In this document: piece after piece, positions 14,698 through 21,183 of the stretch
How positions within the stretch are numbered: position 1 is the first letter of the stretch
Layout: every line of letters starts with the position of its first letter
NCBI GenBank assembly: GCA_023399505.1
Contig: JAEWOZ010000134.1
Coordinates: 1-21,183, forward strand
Source: Fusobacteriota bacterium
Lineage (GTDB): Bacteria; Fusobacteriota; Fusobacteriia; Bac17; JAEWOZ01
Direction of reading: 5' to 3'
Length of the DNA stretch: 21,183 bases
The notes under the pieces: generated by a model
Told to the model about the DNA's origin: nothing
Databases searched by the model: none
Seen by the model: the letters and a program-made list of their open reading frames with translations, nothing else
Made by a program: the position numbers and the translations under genes

Positions 14698-17118
14698 ATC
14701 TTTAGGAATTTTGATAGCATCTACTACTACTTCATTCTCTCTTAGCCTAATAATTCTAATGCCTTGAGTAGATCTTCCTATTGTAGATATGGTATTTGCC
14801 TCTGTTCTTATTATAGAACCTTTAGACGTTATAAGGAGTAATCCTTCGTTATCTAGTATTTCATCTGCTAATACAACATTTCCTGTTTTAGAGGTTACCT
14901 TCATATTTATTATTCCTTTACCTCCTCTATTTGTTATTTTATATTCTTCTGAAGGGGTTCTTTTACCATATCCTTTTTCAGCAATTGTTAAAATAGTAGA
15001 ATCTTTTGAAGAGATAACTTCTCCTCCTACTAAAATGTCTCCATCTCTAAATTTAATTCCTCTTACACCTGAAGAACTTCTTCCACTTGGTCTTACAGAA
15101 GATTCTTTAAATTTAATAGCATATCCTTTTCTCGTAGCTAAGAAAATTTCATTTCCTTTTTCTACTAAAAATACACTCAAAAGATCATCTTCTTTTCTTA
15201 GTTTAATAGCTATTATCCCAGCTTTACTAATATTTTTGAATAATGAAAGTGTAGTCTTTTTAACAATTCCTTCTTTAGTTACAAAGAATATAGCTTTTGA
15301 TTCATTAAAATCTCTTGTCTTAATAATAGATTTTACTCTATCACTTGGTGCTATATTTATTAAATTAGATAGTAATTTACCCTTTGCTATTCTAGAAGAT
15401 TCAGGTAATTCATAAACCTTTAATCTATGTACTTTTCCTTTATCTGTAAATATAAGGAGAGTATCTAAATTATTAGCCATATAAATATTCTTTATGAAAT
15501 CATCGTCTGCTAAACCTTGGCCTGTATAACCTTTACCACCAAGTTTTTGTGATTTATATCCTTCTAAAACTTGTCTCTTTATATAACCTTTTCCTGTGAG
15601 TGTAACCAATACTTGTTCATCTTTTATAAGGTCTTCTTCATTGATCTCTTTTATTTCATCTGTTATTTCAGTTTTTCTTTTATCTTTATAATTGGTTTTT
15701 AACTCTTTTACTTCTTCTTTTATTATTCTATAAACTTCAGAATCGTTAGCTAATACTTTTTTAAATTCAGCTATTTGATTTGTTAGAAATCCTATTTCTT
15801 CATTAAGCTTTTCTACTTCTAATCCAGTTAATTTACTTAATCTCATGTCTAGAATAGCTTGAGCTTGAGTTTCTGAAAGAGTAAAAGACTTAATTAACTT
15901 TTCTTTAGCTTCTTTAGAATCTTTAGAACTTTTAATTATTCTAATTGTTTCATCTATACTAGAAATAGCTAATTTGAAACCCTCTAAAACATGTAATCTA
16001 TCTTCTGCTTTTCCTAATTCAAATGTAATTCTTTTTACTGTTACTTCAAATCTATGAGCTAAATAGCATTCTAAAATTTCTTTAAGATTTAGAACTTTAG
16101 GTATATTATTTACTAATGCAAGCATTATTATACCAAAACTCACTTGTAAATTAGTGTATTTATATATTTTATTAAGTATTAATTCAGCATCTTCACCTCT
16201 TTTTACTTGAATATATATTCTAATACCTTCTCTATCAGATTCATCTCTTAAATCGCTTATACCTTCAATTTTCTTTTCTTTTACTAATTCGGCAATAGTT
16301 TGTACTAAAACAGCTTTGTTTACTTGATAAGGAAGTTCGTAAATTATTATAGCTTCTCTTTTATCATCGGCTTCTATTCTAGCTTTTCCTCTTAACCTTA
16401 CAATACCTCTACCAGTAGTATACGCCTTTACTAATTCTTTTTTGCCTACTATAACTCCACCAGTAGGAAAATCAGGTCCTTTTACAAACTTTAAAAGTTC
16501 TTCTAAATTTATATCTTTGTTTTCAATTAAAGCTAATATAGCATCACATACTTCTATTAAGTTATGAGGAGGTATATTAGTAGCCATTCCAACTGCTATT
16601 CCTGAAGATCCATTTATTAAAAGATTAGGAACTTTTGAAGGAAGTACAACAGGTTCTTCTAAAGTTTCATCAAAGTTTTTCTTAAACTTTACAGTATTTT
16701 TATCAATATCAGTTAGCATTTCACTAGCTAATTTTGTTAACTTTGCTTCAGTATATCTCATTGAAGCTGGAGCATCTCCGTCTATAGAACCGTAATTACC
16801 TTGACCTAAAACAAGATTGTATCTCATGTTAAAATCTTGTCCCATTCTTACCATTGCGAAATATACGGAAGCATCACCATGAGGATGATATTTACCCAAT
16901 ACTTCCCCGACTATTCTAGCTGACTTTTTAAATGGCTTATTATAGTTCATGCCCGTTTCGTGCATAGCGTAAAGTATTCTTCTATGAACAGGTTTTAAAC
17001 CATCCCTTACATCTGGCAGTGCTCTTCCAACTATAACGCTCATAGAATAATCTAAATAAGACGATTGAATCTCATCTTCTATAAAAATATTTTTTTCTTT
17101 CTCATTATTATTAATCAT
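14677..17118 (-). CDS. gyrA: DNA gyrase subunit A
   Basis: An 813-aa GyrA, the DNA-cleaving and rejoining subunit of gyrase, which forms an A2B2 complex with GyrB and introduces negative supercoils. Numbering matches E. coli at the active site: Arg121 and catalytic Tyr122 in S-M-R-Y-T-E-A. The quinolone-determining region reads [10 protein letters not shown], so position 83 is Ala and position 87 is Phe in place of the E. coli Ser83 and Asp87. The C-terminal half holds the beta-pinwheel domain; the GyrA box is present as Q-K-L-G-G-K-G (consensus Q-R-R-G-G-K-G), which with the gyrB neighbour favours GyrA over ParC. No long acidic tail. The ATG at 17118 has AAGGTG upstream and follows gyrB by 20 nt, in the same operon. 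Confidence 0.97.
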   Translation of the reverse strand: MINNNEKEKNIFIEDEIQSSYLDYSMSVIVGRALPDVRDGLKPVHRRILYAMHETGMNYNKPFKKSARIVGEVLGKYHPHGDASVYFAMVRMGQDFNMRYNLVLGQGNYGSIDGDAPASMRYTEAKLTKLASEMLTDIDKNTVKFKKNFDETLEEPVVLPSKVPNLLINGSSGIAVGMATNIPPHNLIEVCDAILALIENKDINLEELLKFVKGPDFPTGGVIVGKKELVKAYTTGRGIVRLRGKARIEADDKREAIIIYELPYQVNKAVLVQTIAELVKEKKIEGISDLRDESDREGIRIYIQVKRGEDAELILNKIYKYTNLQVSFGIIMLALVNNIPKVLNLKEILECYLAHRFEVTVKRITFELGKAEDRLHVLEGFKLAISSIDETIRIIKSSKDSKEAKEKLIKSFTLSETQAQAILDMRLSKLTGLEVEKLNEEIGFLTNQIAEFKKVLANDSEVYRIIKEEVKELKTNYKDKRKTEITDEIKEINEEDLIKDEQVLVTLTGKGYIKRQVLEGYKSQKLGGKGYTGQGLADDDFIKNIYMANNLDTLLIFTDKGKVHRLKVYELPESSRIAKGKLLSNLINIAPSDRVKSIIKTRDFNESKAIFFVTKEGIVKKTTLSLFKNISKAGIIAIKLRKEDDLLSVFLVEKGNEIFLATRKGYAIKFKESSVRPSGRSSSGVRGIKFRDGDILVGGEVISSKDSTILTIAEKGYGKRTPSEEYKITNRGGKGIINMKVTSKTGNVVLADEILDNEGLLLITSKGSIIRTEANTISTIGRSTQGIRIIRLRENEVVVDAIKIPKDYVENEE

Positions 17119-17138
17119 TGTTCACCTTCTTATTTCAC

Positions 17139-19049
17139 TTAAATGTCTAAATTTTTAACATATAACGCATTTTTTTCTATAAATTCTCTTCTTTGTTCTA
17201 CTTTATCTCCCATTAACATGCTAAAAATTCTATCAGCTTCTACTGCATCTTCCATCTCTACTTTTAGAAGGTACCTATTTTTCTGATCCATAGTTGTTTG
17301 CCATAGTTGTTCAGCATTCATCTCCCCAAGACCTTTATATCTCTGTACATCAAATTGTTTATCTTTAAGAGTTTTAGTTCTCTTGCTAAGTTCATCATCA
17401 CTATATAAATATTCAATATTTTTTCCTTGCTTAATTGCGTATAAAGGTGGTTGAGCTATATATATATTACCTGCTGTAACTAATTCTTTCATATATCTAT
17501 ATAAGAAGGTAAGAATTAAAGTTCTTATATGTGAACCATCCACGTCAGCATCGGCCATTATTATTATTTTCCCATATCTTAATTTTGAAATATCAAAATC
17601 GTCACCTATGCCTACTCCAAATGCTGTTATCATAGCTCTTATTTCTTCATTAGCTAATGCTTTATCTAAACCTGCTTTTTCAACATTAATAACTTTACCT
17701 CTTAAAGGAAGTATAGCTTGTGTTCTTCTATCTCTTCCTTGTTTAGCAGTGCCACCCGCAGAATCACCCTCAACTAAAAATACTTCACATTCTTTAGGAT
17801 CTTTAGATGAGCAATCAGCTAGCTTTCCAGGAAGCGTAGAAACTTCAAGAGGGTTTTTTCTTAAGACCATTTCACGAGCTCTTTTTGCTGCTTCTCTTGC
17901 TTTCTTAGCTAAAAGCATTCTTTCCATTAAAATTTTAGCTATTTTAGGACTATCATTAAAATAATCTTTTAATTTTTCGGTTACAATTGCTGAAACTATC
18001 CCAGTAACTTTTGAGTTTCCTAATTTAGTTTTAGTTTGTCCCTCAAATTGTGGTTCAGGAACTTTAGCACTAATAATTGAAATTATACCTTCTCTTACAT
18101 CAGTGCCTATTAAAGAATCTTCTCCTTTAAATATTCCAAGATCTTTAGCTACATCATTAAATACTCTTGTTAGAGCTGATTTGAAACCACTAACGTGAGT
18201 ACCACCTTCATATGTATTTATATTATTAACGAAAGCATGAATTGTCTCTTTTGAGTCATTAGTATATGTTAAAGCTATTTCTACTTCTATTCCTTGAGTA
18301 GATCCATTCATATAAATAACATCTTCAAAAAGAGGCTGTTCTTCTTTAGAAATATCTTTTACAAAGTCTTTTATTCCACCTTCAAAGTAGTAATTAAGTT
18401 CTTTAGCTTCTTCTCCTCTTAGATCTGAAATAATAATTTTAAGTTCCTTATTCAAGTATGCTAACTCTTTCATTCTCCAAGATAAAGTTTCAAAATTATA
18501 CTCTAAAGTTTCAAATATATCTTTATCAGCCAAAAACCTTACAGTAGTCCCTGTTTTTTTGCTTTCACCTATAACTTTAACATCTTCAAAAGGTTTACCA
18601 GTAGAGTATTTTTGATACCATACTTTTCCATCTCTATGTACTTCAACTTCAAGCAATGTTGAGAGAGCATTTACTACTGAAACACCTACTCCATGTAAAC
18701 CACCTGAAATTTTATAACCTTTACTTTCAAATTTACCACCAGCGTGCAAAATAGTTAAAACTATTTCTAAAGCTGATTTATTAAATTTAGGATGTTTATC
18801 AACTGGTATGCCTCTACCATTATCAGTTACTTCTATTATATTTCCTGGAAGTATTTTTATTTCTATATTGGTGCAATAACCTGCTAACGCCTCATCAACG
18901 CTATTATCTACTACTTCATAAACTAAATGATGTAGTCCTCTTATAGAAGTAGACCCGATATACATACCAGGTCTCTTTCTTACAGCTTCTAATCCTTCTA
19001 AAACCGTTATATCACTTGCTTCATAACTATTTTTATTATTCTCTTCCAT
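17139..19049 (-). CDS. gyrB: DNA gyrase subunit B
   Basis: A 636-aa GyrB, the ATPase subunit of gyrase. The N-terminal GHKL ATPase shows Glu45 and Asn49 in Y-E-V-V-D-N-S-V-D-E-A, D-N-G-R-G-I-P, and G-G-L-H-G-V-G-V-S-V-V-N. The TOPRIM domain has E-G-D-S-A-G-G and the metal-binding D-A-D-V-D-G-S-H. The C-terminal G-Y-K-G-L-G-E-M-N type motif (here R-Y-K-G-L-G-E-M-N) contacts GyrA. Length fits the compact GyrB class without the large insertion of E. coli. Its ATG directly abuts the stop of the dciA-like gene (T-A-A-A-T-G), so translation is likely coupled, and gyrA follows. Confidence 0.97.
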   Translation of the reverse strand: MEENNKNSYEASDITVLEGLEAVRKRPGMYIGSTSIRGLHHLVYEVVDNSVDEALAGYCTNIEIKILPGNIIEVTDNGRGIPVDKHPKFNKSALEIVLTILHAGGKFESKGYKISGGLHGVGVSVVNALSTLLEVEVHRDGKVWYQKYSTGKPFEDVKVIGESKKTGTTVRFLADKDIFETLEYNFETLSWRMKELAYLNKELKIIISDLRGEEAKELNYYFEGGIKDFVKDISKEEQPLFEDVIYMNGSTQGIEVEIALTYTNDSKETIHAFVNNINTYEGGTHVSGFKSALTRVFNDVAKDLGIFKGEDSLIGTDVREGIISIISAKVPEPQFEGQTKTKLGNSKVTGIVSAIVTEKLKDYFNDSPKIAKILMERMLLAKKAREAAKRAREMVLRKNPLEVSTLPGKLADCSSKDPKECEVFLVEGDSAGGTAKQGRDRRTQAILPLRGKVINVEKAGLDKALANEEIRAMITAFGVGIGDDFDISKLRYGKIIIMADADVDGSHIRTLILTFLYRYMKELVTAGNIYIAQPPLYAIKQGKNIEYLYSDDELSKRTKTLKDKQFDVQRYKGLGEMNAEQLWQTTMDQKNRYLLKVEMEDAVEADRIFSMLMGDKVEQRREFIEKNALYVKNLDI

Positions 19050-19547
19050 TTAAATCTCCACTTCTGTTTCACGTGAAACAATATACTTCCGGGTAAAAAA
19101 TTCATTTCTTTTAATTGCTGATTCAACGAGTCGTGAAAATTTTTCTTTAATACTTATATCATTTATGTCCTGAGATATTTTTTTTACTACTTCTTGTTTT
19201 TCTTTTGATAAAATTATATTTGAGATATCGTATAAAATTTCTTTTCCTTTGCTTTCAAAAATTTTATTTGCTTGTTCCCTTTTGGTTAAAAGGAATCTTA
19301 TATTTTTGACTTTTAATCCTACAACTTTTTGAACTTCCTCTAACATTTGCTCTTTCATTAAACTTAAATGATGAAGCCATGTTGAAGAAAATGTGTAAAT
19401 GTATAAAATTTCATCTTTTATGTACGCAGGAGAACTATTTTTACATAGAAATTCTCCTACAATTTCTTTCCATTTTATTCCTACTTTATATCTTACTAAA
19501 TTTTCATTTAATAATTTCTCAAGAATTTCTTTTATAGAACTGAACAT
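19050..19547 (-). CDS. dciA: DciA-type protein (DUF721), probable replicative-helicase loader
   Basis: A 165-aa protein whose N-terminal half fits the DUF721/DciA family: W-K-E-I-V-G near residue 26, S-P-A-Y-I-K-D-E-I-L-Y-I-Y, S-S-T-W-L-H-H-L, and a final V-K-N-I-R-F segment. DciA is the ancestral helper that loads or operates the DnaB helicase in bacteria lacking DnaC/DnaI. Its place between dnaA and gyrB fits that role. The C-terminal third is charged, helical and not part of the domain. A perfect parS palindrome occupies the codons for I-V-S-R-E-T near the C-terminus, so the protein end may be shaped by that DNA site. The gyrB ATG follows the stop with no gap. Family assignment is by pattern recognition; the symbol should be treated as provisional. 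Confidence 0.8.
   Translation of the reverse strand: MFSSIKEILEKLLNENLVRYKVGIKWKEIVGEFLCKNSSPAYIKDEILYIYTFSSTWLHHLSLMKEQMLEEVQKVVGLKVKNIRFLLTKREQANKIFESKGKEILYDISNIILSKEKQEVVKKISQDINDISIKEKFSRLVESAIKRNEFFTRKYIVSRETEVEI
19065..19080. promoter_or_regulatory. parS site for ParB, perfect 16-bp palindrome
   Basis: TGTTTCACGTGAAACA is identical to the widely conserved chromosomal parS sequence bound by ParB, which nucleates the origin-proximal partition complex and loads SMC. It lies inside the 3' end of the dciA-like gene, under 2 kb from the putative oriC, where parS sites are usually found. No parA/parB genes are in the window. Confidence 0.92.
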
Positions 19548-19587
19548 TTTACACCGTCTTGATAAGTATATTTTAACATAAATAGCA

Positions 19588-20916
19588 CTATTTTAATATC
19601 CTTTGCTTTAATTCAGATATTTCTTTATTAAGATCTTCACTTGTTTTTATTTGAGTTTCTACTTTATTAACGCTATGCATTACGGTAGTATGATCTTTTC
19701 CACCGAATATTTCTCCTATAGAAACAAAGGGTAAATTAAGTATACTTCTTAGAAAATACATTGATATTTGTCTAGCCTTAGCTATTTCTTTTTTTCTTTT
19801 GGTAGACTTCATTTCCTCTAATGGTAAAGCATAAAATGCAGAAACTGCCTTTAATATTTTATCTTTTGTTACTAATTTTGAACGTGTATCTATAAAACCT
19901 TTAAATACTTCTTCAATAAGTTCAAAATCTATTTTTCTTTTCATTAAAGACGCTTTTGCTACTACTCTATTTAGAGCGCCTTCTAATTCTCTTATATTTG
20001 AACTTACACTTTCAGCTATATAATTTATAGCCTCATAGGGAATATCTATATTTTCAATTTCTGCTTTATTTTTTAATATAGCTACTCTTGTTTCATAATT
20101 AGGTGCTTTGATATCGGCAATTAAGCCCCAAGCAAATCTAGAGATAAGTCTCTCTTCAATATTATTAATTTCTTGAGGTGGTCTATCACTTGATATAACA
20201 ATTTGTTTTGAATATTGATGTAAAGTATTAAAAGTATAGAAAAATTCTTCTTGGGTGCTCTCTTTTCCAGCAATAAATTGAATGTCGTCTATTAATAACA
20301 GATCTAGATTTCTATATTTTTCTCTAAAACTTGCCATACGGTCACTCTTTAAAGAATTTATTAGATCATTTGTAAATTGTTCAGAGGAACAGTAATATAT
20401 CTTGCTAGCAGGATTTTTTTCAAGTATATAGTTACCTATAGCGTGCATTAAATGTGTTTTTCCTAACCCTACTCCTCCATAAATAAAAAGAGGATTATAT
20501 ACTCTACCAGGTGAAACTGCTACTCCTTCAGCAGCTGCATGAGCAAATTCATTGCTTTTTCCTACTATGAAATTTCCAAAAAGATATTTAGGGTTTAACC
20601 CACTAACTAATTTTTTTTCCTCTTTTTTCTCTTTGATTTCAGGAAGTTCTTCTTTTTCTTCTTTCTCTCCCTTTTTAACATTTATATAAACTTCGTATTC
20701 ACTCCCAGTAACTTCATTTAATGCCTTATTAATTATATTTTTGTAACGTTCCACACGATCTTTAATATAACTGTTTTCTGCCTCTAAGAAAAATTTATTT
20801 TCTTCTAACTTATAAGGATGTATATTTAATATAGAAATGCTATACTCACTTTTATTTAGTCTGTCTTTTAAAGCTTCTAGTACACTATTCCAAATTTTTT
20901 TTTCATTTCCTGCCAT
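19588..20916 (-). CDS. dnaA: Chromosomal replication initiator DnaA
   Basis: DnaA, 442 aa from the chosen start. It binds DnaA boxes at oriC and, as an ATP-bound filament, opens the origin and recruits the helicase. Domain I covers about residues 1-80; domain II is a short, highly charged Lys/Glu linker (about 82-103); the AAA+ domain III has Walker A G-G-V-G-L-G-K-T (147-154) and Walker B L-L-L-I-D-D (206-211); domain IV carries the DnaA signature G-G-K-D-H-T-T-V-M-H (from 405). An upstream TTG (20937) has no ribosome-binding site and lies about 4 nt from the predicted transcription start; the ATG at 20916 follows an AAAGGA site and is used here. Followed after a 40-nt gap by the dciA-like gene. 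Confidence 0.97.
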   Translation of the reverse strand: MAGNEKKIWNSVLEALKDRLNKSEYSISILNIHPYKLEENKFFLEAENSYIKDRVERYKNIINKALNEVTGSEYEVYINVKKGEKEEKEELPEIKEKKEEKKLVSGLNPKYLFGNFIVGKSNEFAHAAAEGVAVSPGRVYNPLFIYGGVGLGKTHLMHAIGNYILEKNPASKIYYCSSEQFTNDLINSLKSDRMASFREKYRNLDLLLIDDIQFIAGKESTQEEFFYTFNTLHQYSKQIVISSDRPPQEINNIEERLISRFAWGLIADIKAPNYETRVAILKNKAEIENIDIPYEAINYIAESVSSNIRELEGALNRVVAKASLMKRKIDFELIEEVFKGFIDTRSKLVTKDKILKAVSAFYALPLEEMKSTKRKKEIAKARQISMYFLRSILNLPFVSIGEIFGGKDHTTVMHSVNKVETQIKTSEDLNKEISELKQRILK

Positions 20917-20947
20917 TTTAACTTTTCCTTTTTTCAATAGTGAATCA

Positions 20948-20956
20948 ATTATAACA
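20948..20956 (-). promoter_or_regulatory. Extended -10 promoter TGTTATAAT for dnaA
   Basis: TATAAT preceded by TGT on the minus strand, an extended -10, with an expected start point near 20941 and a leader of about 25 nt to the ATG. The -35 region is a T-run. The nearby DnaA-box-like repeats would allow autoregulation (inference). Confidence 0.55.
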
Positions 20957-21021
20957 TACCATTTACTTTAAAAAAAATCTTATATACACTTCTCAAAGTC
21001 TCTTTTTATAAGGTTTTACAC

Positions 21022-21183
21022 TTTTCAACATGATTTTCAACATATTGATTTATTTAATTTTTAAAAATTTTTTATTAGATAATGAAATTTTTTTTCTAGG
21101 TTTTTCCTTATTTTAAGATTTATTTTTTAATAAGTGAATAAATTGTTGAAAACTTTACCTTTTTAACATCTTTGTTGAAAACC
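21022..21183. other. Candidate chromosomal origin (oriC) upstream of dnaA
   Basis: Four copies of TTTTCAACA: plus strand at 21022-21030 and 21034-21042 (12-bp period), minus strand at 21144-21152 and 21173-21181 (29-bp period). Between the two pairs lies about 100 bp of almost pure A/T, suited to unwinding. The word differs from the E. coli-type DnaA box TTATCCACA at two positions. Location next to dnaA, paired inverted orientation, AT-rich core and a parS site close by support an origin. No gene is seen here, and the window ends inside the region, so more boxes may follow. Confidence 0.6.

Noticed and set aside
14789..15415. 208-aa open frame on the plus strand
   Set aside because: It lies antisense inside gyrA, whose reading is beyond doubt; no ribosome-binding site or family resemblance.
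17608..17964. 118-aa plus-strand frame
   Set aside because: Antisense shadow of gyrB.
20917..20937. TTG start giving a 449-aa DnaA
   Set aside because: No ribosome-binding site, and it sits almost at the predicted transcription start; the ATG at 20916 is better placed.
1..21183. CRISPR array, insertion sequences, prophage, tRNA or rRNA genes, defence islands
   Set aside because: No spaced direct repeats of CRISPR form, no transposase or phage-like products, and no recognisable structural RNA were seen on either strand.

Overview
This is a very AT-rich window from a diderm bacterium. It uses the standard code (UGA is a stop), its envelope proteins carry cleavable signal peptides, and one large protein looks like an outer-membrane beta-barrel. 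The core genes (dnaA, a DUF721/DciA gene, gyrB, gyrA) together with low GC and several oligopeptide-binding proteins fit Fusobacteriota best, probably a Leptotrichiaceae relative (Streptobacillus/Sneathia type). That assignment is inference from style and gene content, not from a search.

Right half (about 14.5-21.2 kb): a chromosome-origin neighbourhood. dnaA (start at 20916), dciA-like, gyrB and gyrA run leftward as a tight cluster; dnaN and recF are not between them. The AT-rich DNA upstream of dnaA holds four copies of TTTTCAACA (two in each orientation) and is the best oriC candidate. A second cluster of DnaA-box-like 9-mers lies just after gyrA. A perfect 16-bp parS palindrome (TGTTTCACGTGAAACA) is embedded in the last codons of the dciA-like gene.

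Between gyrA and the accessory genes (14.2-14.68 kb) is a non-coding stretch with the gyrA hairpin, a decayed ankyrin-repeat gene and a strong terminator.

Left half (1-14.2 kb): an envelope and peptide-uptake region. Four family-5 (OppA-like) substrate-binding proteins are present with no permease or ATPase genes in the window. One of them forms an operon with the predicted outer-membrane barrel protein and a small membrane protein. Others are separate transcription units with a lipoprotein of unknown role, a VanX-type D-Ala-D-Ala dipeptidase, a 1-Cys peroxiredoxin, and an 807-aa ankyrin-repeat lipoprotein that is the only rightward gene. Taken together the region suggests capture and processing of peptides, possibly including cell-wall peptides, at the cell surface; that link is inferred from proximity only.

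Regulation: nearly every transcription unit start carries an extended -10 element of the form TGATATAAT or a one- or two-base variant. Most unit ends have AT-rich stem-loop terminators. All genes except the ankyrin lipoprotein point away from the putative origin, as expected for leading-strand genes.
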